From NCBI GenBank assembly GCA_963820185.1, contig CAWFYV010000002.1, positions 372,001 to 436,000 of the forward strand: a stretch of DNA of 64,000 nt, given 5' to 3'. The notes beneath the pieces are model-generated. The model saw only the letters and a program-made list of their open reading frames with translations. It was not told the origin of the DNA and searched no databases. The DNA comes from Aquilonibacter sp963820185. GTDB lineage: Bacteria > Vulcanimicrobiota > Vulcanimicrobiia > Vulcanimicrobiales > Vulcanimicrobiaceae. This document shows, piece by piece, positions 32,980 to 40,335 of this stretch. The translations under genes were made by a program, and so were the position numbers. Position 1 is the stretch's first letter. Each line of letters opens with the position of its first letter.

Positions 32980-34127
32980 TGGAACGCGCCACATTTCTGC
33001 AGAGCCTGCTCGCAACGACGGTCGTTGCGCCGGGCGTCCCGCAACCGCCGCAACAAATACTGCAGCTGCTCAATATCGGCGTCAACGTGCCGCTCTCGGG
33101 TACCTACGCGTATTACGGACGCGAGATCACGAAAGGCGTGCAAGCCGCTGTCGACGAGGCCAACCGCTACAACCCGGTGCTCAACAAAGCCTACGGTGTA
33201 CGCAGCTTCGACGATCAGAACTCGGGCGCGATTGCAACATCGAATGTGCTGGTCGCCTCAGCCGATCCGAGCGTCATCGGGATGGTCGGCAACCTGACGC
33301 TCGACGTCACAATCACCGCACTCCCGCAATATGCCAACGCCGGGTTCGCGCTCGTCGTACCGTCCGTCACGTCCGACCGGCTCACGCAGCAGGGCTATCA
33401 CAATCTTTACCGGCTGCCGACGAGCGACTCCGCCGAGGGTCAGCTTTTTGCCAGCGCGGTGCTCAAACATCGCAATGCGATGAACGTGCTTGCGGTGATC
33501 GTCGCCGGCGACTACGGACTAGACGTGTCCCGTGCGTTCGTCGCGCAAGCCAAGGCCGATAAGCACAACGCCGACATCCTCACATTGGAATCGAACGCCG
33601 ACGTCGCCGATTCGGCTGCGATCATCCAGCGCCATGCGCCGGCGTACATCTTCTTCGCGGGTCGTCCCGATAAGCTGGGACCGATCGGCGTCGCGTTACG
33701 TAAAACCGGTTACACCGGCGAATTCGGCATGAGCGACAGCTTCTTCACCGCCGATGTGCCGAAGAATTACGGAAAGGACCTTGCGGGTGCGCTCGTGGCC
33801 TCGGCAATGCCGCCACTCGAGCGCGTGCCGTCGATCGTGACGATCTTGCACGACTATCGCAGCGAAGTTGGCGCGGTTACGGCGTTTTCAGCGTACGGCT
33901 ATGCGGCCGCACAACTCTTGATTCTTGCATCGCAGCGCGGAACCGTGACCAATCGGTTCCAGCTCCTCTCGCAGTTGGAGCAGGGCGGCTCCTACTCATT
34001 GTTGGTCGGGCTTTTTTCGTTCAACTACGCGGGCGACGCGAGCTTGCCAAACATCTATCTCTTCAGCTTGAACGCTGACACATTCACGTTCAGCAAGCCG
34101 GCATCGCCCAACGGGTTCGTGGTCTAG
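32979..34127 (+). CDS. Branched-chain-amino-acid-type ABC substrate-binding protein
   Basis: A 382-residue periplasmic binding protein of the Leu/Ile/Val type (Peripla_BP_6). An N-terminal signal (MERATFLQSLLATTVVAPG, Tat/Sec-like but without twin Arg) precedes LNIGVNVPLSGTYAYYGREITKGVQAAVDEAN, the usual family opening. VIGMVGNLTLDVTITALPQYANAGFALVVPSVTSDRL and AIIQRHAPAYIFFAGRPDKLGPI follow the lobe arrangement. It overlaps ubiA by one base. There is no permease or ATPase beside it, so it is either an orphan receptor or supplies a transporter elsewhere; the link with quinone genes is unusual. A short hairpin (CTAGCC/GGCTAG) covers the stop. Confidence 0.85.
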   Translation: MERATFLQSLLATTVVAPGVPQPPQQILQLLNIGVNVPLSGTYAYYGREITKGVQAAVDEANRYNPVLNKAYGVRSFDDQNSGAIATSNVLVASADPSVIGMVGNLTLDVTITALPQYANAGFALVVPSVTSDRLTQQGYHNLYRLPTSDSAEGQLFASAVLKHRNAMNVLAVIVAGDYGLDVSRAFVAQAKADKHNADILTLESNADVADSAAIIQRHAPAYIFFAGRPDKLGPIGVALRKTGYTGEFGMSDSFFTADVPKNYGKDLAGALVASAMPPLERVPSIVTILHDYRSEVGAVTAFSAYGYAAAQLLILASQRGTVTNRFQLLSQLEQGGSYSLLVGLFSFNYAGDASLPNIYLFSLNADTFTFSKPASPNGFVV

Positions 34128-34239
34128 CCTCCCTGGGCTAGAAAATTAGTCCGAACGGCTCATTTTTGGGATACATCTCCGCTTGTAGCTCGATGTACAG
34201 TAAGGGTCCGCTCCCTAGCTTTTAACTGCGTGGGGAAAC

Positions 34240-35328
34240 GTGGACACGAAATCCGCCAGGGCTACTTCGAGGGTCCTCGGTTTGGCGTTTGTCATCGCTG
34301 CCGTAACGGTCGCGACGATGGCATCGTGTACGCCCGCTGCCCACACAATTCCGGCTCCCCTCACGACGCCAATCGTGCTGCCGGCGGCGAGCCCAGCGAC
34401 GGTTATTCAGCTGATCTACGTCGCTCTACCCGCCGCAACGGCGGGGGCAACGCCCGTGCCGGTCGCGCTTCCAACCGCGGCCGGGTTCGCGCCGGTCATG
34501 ACGCTTCCACTTCCGCAAACGGCGACGAACACGCTACTCGCGGTGGGCGTCTCGAACGTTGCGTTTTCCTTCCTACCGCCGCTCTCGCTCGAGCGGTTCG
34601 TCGTCCGCCGGGCCGCGCTCCCGGCCAATGCGGCAGTACTGCTCTACCTTGTCATCTACTCGAACACGACCCTCGTCTTGCCGGCCGCGCCGGCGTTCAC
34701 GATCGCCATTCCATCAGCCAACGTCTTCCCTAATACAAACTACTATCTCGCGTGCTACGACCCGTCGCGCCCGAACTTAGGATGGCAATACGGCTTCGAA
34801 GGACCGGGGAGCGTGAGCGGAACGACCGTTACCTTCGCGAGCAACGCGAATCCGTTCACGTTTCACGAAGAAGTCTCGTACTACTTCGCGTTGTTCGTCA
34901 TTCCGCAGAACAGCGTGCAGCCGACGCCGGCACCTCCGGTCGCGCCGACGAGCGTGCCAACGCAAAGTCCACCACCTGTGACGACATCGCCAACGCCCGC
35001 GCCAACACCCGGTGGAGGCGTTATTGTCATCATCATTCCGACGCCCTCACCTGTGCTTTGCACACCCTCGCCGGTCGACGTCGCGATCGGCGAGACCGTG
35101 CAGATGACGTGCACCGCAAACGAATACAGCGGGCCCTTTACGTTGACGATAGCCGATCCGACGATCGCTACGGTCCACCAAGTGACCGAGCAGCAGTACA
35201 CGTCCTTTGACGTGACCGGCCTCGCGGCCGGTACAACGACGCTCAAACTCCAGACGCGATCGGGCGGCTCGGGGTCCGTCACGATTGTGGTTTCCACTAC
35301 TAATCAGCTCTCGACAGAACATCGATAA
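34240..35328 (+). CDS. Secreted lipoprotein with Pro-rich linker and Ig-like (BIG2-type) C-terminus
   Basis: A 362-residue predicted lipoprotein from the GTG at 34240. The signal peptide ends in lipobox MASC (about 27-30). An N-terminal domain (35-220) repeats short Ala/Pro/Thr-rich strands. A long Pro/Thr/Ser/Val linker (about 222-262: 'PTPAPPVAPTSVPTQSPPP') leads to a domain of about 75 residues (PSPVDVAIGETVQMTCTANEYSGPFTLTIADPTIATV...GLAAGTTTLKL), which resembles a bacterial Ig-like BIG2 fold. Probably a surface protein; no enzyme motif is visible. It lies 16 bp before the next lipoprotein gene. Confidence 0.72.
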   Translation: MDTKSARATSRVLGLAFVIAAVTVATMASCTPAAHTIPAPLTTPIVLPAASPATVIQLIYVALPAATAGATPVPVALPTAAGFAPVMTLPLPQTATNTLLAVGVSNVAFSFLPPLSLERFVVRRAALPANAAVLLYLVIYSNTTLVLPAAPAFTIAIPSANVFPNTNYYLACYDPSRPNLGWQYGFEGPGSVSGTTVTFASNANPFTFHEEVSYYFALFVIPQNSVQPTPAPPVAPTSVPTQSPPPVTTSPTPAPTPGGGVIVIIIPTPSPVLCTPSPVDVAIGETVQMTCTANEYSGPFTLTIADPTIATVHQVTEQQYTSFDVTGLAAGTTTLKLQTRSGGSGSVTIVVSTTNQLSTEHR

Positions 35329-35344
35329 GGCGAAAGGACAGACC

Positions 35345-36190
35345 ATGATACTCCGAACCATTGTCACATCGGTTACGATCGGCGCTTTGCTTGCGGCATG
35401 CTCCGGCGGCAGCTCGAGTTCGAACGCTTCGAGCGGGACACTGCCGCCATCGATGACCCAGGCCTCCGGTACAATCAAGATCTCCGTACCTGCGAGCAAT
35501 ACATCAAGCAGCGCCGGTAAGCGCCCTGCGTACATCTCTAACGGTGCGACGAACGCGTACTACTCCGTCGACACGGGCGCTGCACAAGCCATGACCTGCG
35601 CGGGATCCAACCCGATATCGTGCACTGCGAGCTTCACGGTTTCGGCTGCGTCGCACAATTTCAATGCGGAAGTCTACGACGCGACCAACAACAAGATTCT
35701 GGCCGAGGGACAGGCTGCGAATCAGTCTGTTTCCGCCGGAAGCGGGAATTCGGTTTCGATCACGCTCGCAGGCGTCGCTACCAACGTCGTCTTCCCAATG
35801 GGGACGTGCGCCAGCAGCACGTGCTGGGGAGCGGCGGGGGACAGCAGCACCGGCGTTGCCGTCACGGATTTTGACAGCAATAACATTACCAGCATTCCAA
35901 CGTACTTCGACGACGGCACCCTCAGGATCACGGGCGTCACCGAAAGCGCTTACAACGGGAGCTGCGGTTCGTGCGACGACGACACGATTACGATCGCGGG
36001 CGGCAATAGCTTAAGCATTGTCAACAACTCTGGGTACTACGCGTGGGCGGCAACCTGCGACGATCCCAACAGTCAGTTCTACGTCACTAGTATTACCGCA
36101 CAGTACCCGAACGGCCCGAACTCAGGAGATATCCCTGGATCTCTACCGGTGGTGCAAACTACCCGTCGCTGGGCTCCGGCCTCGGCGTAA
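35345..36190 (+). CDS. RPxYIS-family secreted lipoprotein (frameshifted near its end)
   Basis: Predicted lipoprotein with lipobox LLAAC (about 15-19), Ser-rich linker and the same N-terminal domain as the gene at 24476: IKISVP, KRPAYISNGATN, CTASFTV, SHNFNAEVYDATN and ILAEGQ. The C-terminal domain is rich in Asp, Cys and Asn (GSCGSCDDDTITIAGGNSL). The frame ends at 36190 with nonsense residues. One extra C at CCC 36133-36135 restores PWISTGGANYPSLGSGLG... down to a TAA at 36262-36264, which is 3 bp from the convergent small gene. The real product is thus probably about 306 residues. AAAGGA precedes the ATG. Confidence 0.75.
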   Translation: MILRTIVTSVTIGALLAACSGGSSSSNASSGTLPPSMTQASGTIKISVPASNTSSSAGKRPAYISNGATNAYYSVDTGAAQAMTCAGSNPISCTASFTVSAASHNFNAEVYDATNNKILAEGQAANQSVSAGSGNSVSITLAGVATNVVFPMGTCASSTCWGAAGDSSTGVAVTDFDSNNITSIPTYFDDGTLRITGVTESAYNGSCGSCDDDTITIAGGNSLSIVNNSGYYAWAATCDDPNSQFYVTSITAQYPNGPNSGDIPGSLPVVQTTRRWAPASA

Positions 36191-36266
36191 CGTACTATAC
36201 GTATCTCTGCGACGGATCCGAGCACATCTCATTGGGAGGGATGGGAACGATCACGATCCACTAAAT

Positions 36267-36434
36267 TCACGCTTCGCGGCGCGAGTAGTACGGCGAATCC
36301 TCCGGAACGATCCGCACGTGATGCGGCGGTCGCTCTTTCACCTGCGCCGGCATATCGACGTCCTCGATAGCGAAGCCAAGGCGCAGCCGCCAGGAGCCAA
36401 GCGTTATAGAGAAGTTTGTGCCCATGATCTCCAT
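36267..36434 (-). CDS. Small hypothetical protein after the ABC permease
   Basis: A 55-residue protein (MEIMGTNFSITLGSWRLRLG...), 4 bp downstream of the permease stop and ending 3 bp from the restored end of the convergent lipoprotein. It is soluble, with an acidic middle (IEDVDMPAQVKERP) and ends SRREA. I do not recognise it. It has a sensible composition and a tight operon position, so it is probably the last gene of the GntR/ABC operon. Confidence 0.5.
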   Translation of the reverse strand: MEIMGTNFSITLGSWRLRLGFAIEDVDMPAQVKERPPHHVRIVPEDSPYYSRREA

Positions 36435-36438
36435 CACA

Positions 36439-37017
36439 TTAGGCCTCCACCCGGCGCCACTGCACGAGGGCGAGTGCACCGTAGATTAGTATGAGTCCGG
36501 TAAGTATCGCGAAGCGAACTGTGTAGGGTAGGGCGTCAGTATTGACTGCGCCTCGCTCACCGACGCCGCTCGGTCCATAGGTTATGGGAATGATTCGGGA
36601 GACGCTCCAGAAGATCGTGTGAAACGCGTGCCCAACCGGCGAGTCGCCCAGCGGTATGCGCGCCGCACCACCCAGGCCGAGTGCGATCGGCCACGCGAAC
36701 CCGAGCAGGGCACCATAGCCGCGACGCATCGACGCCGTGGCGGCATTCAGTGAGAGATACCACGCGACCGGCAGGACGATGAGCACTGCGGTCAGCGGAT
36801 CGAAGACGTTGCTGAAGTCGAAGTGCGGGAACTCGAACATCGATTGGCAGATGATCGCCGCAGCAATGGTCATTATGCCGGCGAGCGCCATGCCCAGAAT
36901 GTCGTAGCCGATGATGCCGAGCCCGTAACGTGTCCGCGTCACCGGCTTGAGTAGCGCGTACTCCAGGTGGCCCTGCTCGCAGGCGAACGAGCAGCCCCAG
37001 ATCGTCGCGAAAATCAA
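36439..37017 (-). CDS. ABC-2-type permease, C-terminal part (frameshifted)
   Basis: Continuation of the permease begun at 37451. The sense frame reaches back to about 37064 (VNVVIFLGFACFAALIFATIWGCSFACEQGHLEYALLKPVTRTRY). It contains five further hydrophobic segments and ends in WRRVEA. 'EQG.leyaLlkPvtR.ry' is the usual cytoplasmic loop of ABC-2 permeases after the second helix, where 'e...Gtl..ll..PvsR' occurs. Joining to the N-terminal part needs one extra C at GGG 37060-37062 (minus-strand CCC). It is part of the exporter with the ATPase at 37456. Confidence 0.75.
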   Translation of the reverse strand: MIFATIWGCSFACEQGHLEYALLKPVTRTRYGLGIIGYDILGMALAGIMTIAAAIICQSMFEFPHFDFSNVFDPLTAVLIVLPVAWYLSLNAATASMRRGYGALLGFAWPIALGLGGAARIPLGDSPVGHAFHTIFWSVSRIIPITYGPSGVGERGAVNTDALPYTVRFAILTGLILIYGALALVQWRRVEA

Positions 37018-37046
37018 AGCGGCGAAACACGCGAAGCCAAGAAAGA

Positions 37047-37451
37047 TTACGACATTGACGGGCTGTCCGTGTTGAACGTGGTCGACTCCATGCCATTTGC
37101 TTGCGTTTCGTCAACGGTGACGCTCAAGACGTGAACATGATCCTTGGCTTGGCGGTGCTTGCCGGCAGGCTCAACGATGTGGATGAGCTTCCCACCGTCG
37201 TTCTGCTCGTCGATCGTGATCGTCGTACGGTCGTTCGCGTTGTAAAGCGTCGTGCGACTGAGCCCGTTCACGACGGAGTGCGAGGTTACCGTACCCGCCT
37301 CGTGTTCGATGCGATTGACGATGAATTCATTGCTGCTCAGCTGCCCGTTGACCGAGATGCGCACGACGAGTGCGAGCACGATGAGCGCACCTAAGACGAA
37401 TGCGTAGATACGCAACCCGTTGCGGACGCGCAGCCATTCGACATAGTTCAT
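37047..37451 (-). CDS. ABC-2-type permease, N-terminal part (frameshifted)
   Basis: Starts 4 bp after the ATPase gene (ATG at 37451). One membrane helix (FVLGALIVLALVVRISV, about 18-34) is followed by a ~95-residue hydrophilic, probably extracytoplasmic domain (SNEFIVNRIEHEAG...VLSVTVDETQ). The frame then stops four residues after FNTDSPS. With one base added it continues into the C-terminal frame as FNTDSPVNVVIFLGF, giving a permease of about 337 residues. The large first extracytoplasmic loop is typical of antimicrobial-peptide or Ytr-type exporters. Confidence 0.75.
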   Translation of the reverse strand: MNYVEWLRVRNGLRIYAFVLGALIVLALVVRISVNGQLSSNEFIVNRIEHEAGTVTSHSVVNGLSRTTLYNANDRTTITIDEQNDGGKLIHIVEPAGKHRQAKDHVHVLSVTVDETQANGMESTTFNTDSPSMS

Positions 37452-37455
37452 AAGC

Positions 37456-38361
37456 CTAGCGTTCCTCCACTACGTCGGCGGTCGCGTCGCTGGGCGAGAC
37501 CGCGTACAAGAAAATGTCCTCGAGATTGAGATCGACGATGCGCAGGCCCGACGCGCCGAGGGCTTCAAAGCGCGCCAGGACGTCCTGCGCATCACTCGAG
37601 GTCAGCGCGCGCACGATACGGCCGTTGCGATCGAGGCGCATGATGCGCGGATCGCCGGCCAAGCCGTTGAGCGCGAAGGTTTCACTCGGCAAGATCGCCT
37701 CGACGATCTTGCGGTCCGATTTAAGATCGTCGACCGCGCCTTCGAGGACGAGGCGGCCGAAATCGATCACGGCGATGCGCTCGGCCGCGCGCTCAACTTG
37801 ACCGATCTGGTGCGATGAAAAGATTACCGTCGCACCGCGCGCCGACTCGTTGATGATCAGATTGAGCACGTGGCGCTGATTGACCGGGTCGAGACCGCTG
37901 GTCGGTTCGTCGAGGATCAGAATGTCGGCTTCGCGAGCGATTGCAAGCGCAACCATCGTTGCCGTGCGCATGCCTTTAGAGAGCGCGCGCGTCTTCTTGC
38001 GCTGGTCGATATTAAACTGCGAAAGCAGCTCATTGACACGCGCGACGTTGAACTTCGTGTATGCGCGGCGCTGCATCTCGACATGTTCGGCGACCGTCAT
38101 CCATTCGTACAGCACGCTGCGCTCGGGCACGTAGGCGATGCGCTCGAGCATGTGTGGAACGAGCGGCGCGCCACCGTATAGCACGGTGCCGGCGGTTGGG
38201 CGCGCAAGATCCAACATGCACTTGAACGTCGTGGTCTTGCCGGAGCCATTGGGGCCGAGCAAACCGAAGACACAAGCCTCCGGGATCTCAAAGCTGAGAT
38301 CGTCGACGGCGACGTACGGGCCGTAGGTCTTGCGCAAATTTTTGATGCTAATCGTGCTCAT
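37456..38361 (-). CDS. ABC transporter ATP-binding protein (YtrB/BcrA-like)
   Basis: A 301-residue ATPase with all motifs: Walker A GPNGSGKTT, Q-loop region YVPERSVLYE, signature LSKGM (a variant of LSGGQ seen in this subgroup), Walker B ILILDEPTSGLDP and the switch His in IFSSHQ. The C-terminal ~90 residues after the ATPase core are the usual accessory domain of drug/antibiotic exporters. The start is the ATG at 38361, overlapping the GntR stop as ATGA. It pairs with the permease downstream. Confidence 0.9.
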   Translation of the reverse strand: MSTISIKNLRKTYGPYVAVDDLSFEIPEACVFGLLGPNGSGKTTTFKCMLDLARPTAGTVLYGGAPLVPHMLERIAYVPERSVLYEWMTVAEHVEMQRRAYTKFNVARVNELLSQFNIDQRKKTRALSKGMRTATMVALAIAREADILILDEPTSGLDPVNQRHVLNLIINESARGATVIFSSHQIGQVERAAERIAVIDFGRLVLEGAVDDLKSDRKIVEAILPSETFALNGLAGDPRIMRLDRNGRIVRALTSSDAQDVLARFEALGASGLRIVDLNLEDIFLYAVSPSDATADVVEER

Positions 38362-38756
38362 GCGTCCTCCCGGAACCAACGGTCGATGGCTGCGCTTGCA
38401 AGTGAACGGATATCGTCGGCGAGCAAGCCAATCGACTTGGCTTCGCGGACGGCGGCTTCAATAGCGTCGCGCGCCACATCGGTCGCCGCAGTCTTGGTCG
38501 ATTCGATCGAGCCGTTGCCTCGAACGAACGATCCGCGTCCCGCTGCCGTCTCGATTACACCGTCCCGCTCGAGTTCGCGGTAGGCTTTCGCGACAGTGTT
38601 GGGGTTGATCGTCAAGTCGAGCGCGAGCTGCTTGACCGTTGGCAGTTGCTCGCCTGCAGCGAGAACGCCCAACGCTACCGACCGTTTGACCTGTTCGATC
38701 ACTTGGAGGTAGATGGGCACCCCGCTGCGGGGGTCAACCGTTAATACGACCGGCAT
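38358..38756 (-). CDS. GntR-family regulator, YtrA subfamily
   Basis: A 132-residue short GntR protein: winged-helix domain with IYLQVIEQVKRSVALGVLAAGEQLPTVKQLALDLTINPNTVAKAYRELERDGVIET (about 15-70), then only ~55 helical residues with no large effector domain. That is the YtrA layout. YtrA-type repressors control ABC exporter operons, and the ATPase start overlaps this gene's stop by 4 bp. The strong palindrome at 38901-38934 is its probable operator, so it should repress its own operon. Confidence 0.92.
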   Translation of the reverse strand: MPVVLTVDPRSGVPIYLQVIEQVKRSVALGVLAAGEQLPTVKQLALDLTINPNTVAKAYRELERDGVIETAAGRGSFVRGNGSIESTKTAATDVARDAIEAAVREAKSIGLLADDIRSLASAAIDRWFREDA

Positions 38757-38762
38757 CGTGGG

Positions 38763-38867
38763 TTAGAGCTTCGGGCCCCAGCCTTGGAAGAGCGGGCCGG
38801 CCACGCGCTGCGGCTGGCAAACGCGCGATTCGCGAAGGTCTTCGGGTTGATTGATGAAGCGTGTCAT
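38763..38867 (-). CDS. 34-residue first gene of the GntR/ABC operon
   Basis: An open frame of 34 codons (MTRFINQPEDLRES...GWGPKL) starting with ATG at 38867, right after a strong purine-rich ribosome-binding region (GGGAGAAGAGG). It ends 6 bp before the GntR start, so it is the first gene of the operon, downstream of the operator. There is no membrane segment; it is basic with one Cys. It could be a leader peptide coupling translation to gntR, or a small regulator. No homologue is known to me. Confidence 0.55.
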   Translation of the reverse strand: MTRFINQPEDLRESRVCQPQRVAGPLFQGWGPKL

Positions 38868-38900
38868 GTTCCTCTTCTCCCTGTTGCGTCTAGTACTACT

Positions 38901-38952
38901 GTGCTGTCGTACTAGTACGCTAGTACAATAGCACACTAATACGCCCCGTCAA
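38901..38952 (-). promoter_or_regulatory. Promoter and palindromic operator of the GntR/ABC operon
   Basis: On the minus strand, TTGACG (complement of 38947-38952) and TATTGT (complement of 38925-38930) stand 16 bp apart. GTGCTATTGTACTAG and its mirror, spaced by 4 bp (38901-38915 and 38920-38934, 13 of 15 bases symmetric), cover the -10 box and the start region. GTAC-containing palindromes of this form suit YtrA-type GntR proteins. Confidence 0.72.
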
Positions 38953-39102
38953 TACCCTCCCCCAAAAATTTTTCTTCAAAGACCCGGTCCCCGAATAGGT
39001 ACGGGTTTTTGGAGGTCAGGGGTTTCCCCGGATGTTGCCGGGTGTTGCCGGGGCTAGTATGAGCTCACCCAGGGACCGCTGACGAGGAGAACGCTCATCA
39101 CC

Positions 39103-40335
39103 ATGCGCGAGCAGGCGCTGATCTGGAACACCGACACCACACTGCGAGTCACGTCGCTAACGGCTCGGCTGCGCGGCTTCGCCGGGGTCGGACAATGTCA
39201 GGCCGGACTCCACGTGAGCGATCTCTGGGATGACCACGACCCCTTCCCGGTGCTGGCGCACCAATGGGCGCTCGCCGGGGAGACCCTCGCCTTCGAAGCG
39301 AGGGTTCGTGGCTTGCATTTGGCCTTCGAGGTCGAGCCGCTGCTCGACCCGGTGGGCGCAATCGCGGGCGTCACCGGGCGTGCCGTCGAGATCGCATCGC
39401 CATCGAGTTCCCTCGCTGCGGCCTACCCGCACGCCGAGCGCGCCGCCGGTCTCGGCACCTGGCATGAAGATTTACGCACCGGCACGTGCGCCATCTCGGA
39501 GGGCCTGGCAAATTTGCTCGGCTTGCCGTATGAAACCACGCAGCTCAGCGTGCGGGCCTTCGATCATCCCGCCGAGCGCGAGCAGATCGCACGTACACTG
39601 GCGGACGCGCACAACGATTCCGGCTATACCTGCGATCACCGCATCCTTTGCCAAGGCGGCCGCGTGCGCGCGGTGCGCGAGCGCGTGCGCACGATGTTCG
39701 ATGAACGCGGCGTCGCGGTTGCACGGATCGGCATGCTGCTCGACATTACCGATCTCAAAGAACGCGAAGCCGAGCTCTCCGAACTTGCACTGCATGACGC
39801 GCTCACGCGCTTACCCAATCGGCCGGCACTCGAGGAACGCCTGCGTGCGTCACTCGCGCGCTGCGAACGAAACGGGCGCCGCTGCGCCGTCTTCTTCATC
39901 GATATCGACGGTTTCAAGGCGATCAACGATGCGCGCGGACACGCGTACGGCGATCGCGTGTTGATTGCCGCCGCCGACAGGCTGACCCGGCATCTGCGTG
40001 CGTCCGATACGGTTGCGCGCATCGGCGGCGACGAGTTTGTCGTGCTGATCGACGACCTCTTCACCGATGAAGGCGCCGCTGATGCGGGGCGGAAGATTCT
40101 GCGCAGTCTCGATGAGCCGCTGCATATCGGCGACGCCGAGATCCGGATCCGCGCCAGCATCGGCGTCGCGACGTACCCGGGAACGTGCACCTCGCCGGCC
40201 GCCCTCCTGGCCGCAGCCGACCGCGAAATGTACGCCGTAAAGCGGAACGGCGGCGACGGAATCAAAATTGCTTCTGCATGGCAAGCCCACTCTTCATCGG
40301 CCCAAACTCGATACGCGACCGCCGAGAGCGCCTAG
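39103..40335 (+). CDS. PAS-GGDEF diguanylate cyclase
   Basis: A 410-residue soluble protein. An N-terminal sensory region (1-110) and a PAS domain (about 110-230, ending IGMLLDITDLKEREAEL) feed into a GGDEF domain (235-395). The GGDEF domain has DALTRLPNR at its start, FFIDIDGFKAINDARGHAYGDRVL and the active site RIGGDEFVVLID. A typical inhibitory RxxD is not obvious. It synthesises c-di-GMP. The last 58 bp overlap the start of the M48/RDD gene in another frame, so the two may be translationally linked. Confidence 0.92.
   Translation: MREQALIWNTDTTLRVTSLTARLRGFAGVGQCQAGLHVSDLWDDHDPFPVLAHQWALAGETLAFEARVRGLHLAFEVEPLLDPVGAIAGVTGRAVEIASPSSSLAAAYPHAERAAGLGTWHEDLRTGTCAISEGLANLLGLPYETTQLSVRAFDHPAEREQIARTLADAHNDSGYTCDHRILCQGGRVRAVRERVRTMFDERGVAVARIGMLLDITDLKEREAELSELALHDALTRLPNRPALEERLRASLARCERNGRRCAVFFIDIDGFKAINDARGHAYGDRVLIAAADRLTRHLRASDTVARIGGDEFVVLIDDLFTDEGAADAGRKILRSLDEPLHIGDAEIRIRASIGVATYPGTCTSPAALLAAADREMYAVKRNGGDGIKIASAWQAHSSSAQTRYATAESA

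Noticed and set aside
34123..34142. CTAGCC/GGCTAG hairpin at the stop of the binding-protein gene as terminator
   Set aside because: Followed by A's, not T's, on the coding strand; too weak to call.
38953..39102. Possible riboswitch or terminator (ACCCG...CGGGT then five Ts; TGTTGCCGGG twice) before the GGDEF gene
   Set aside because: The stem is only five pairs and no known riboswitch core (such as a c-di-GMP aptamer) could be recognised; nothing firm to annotate.
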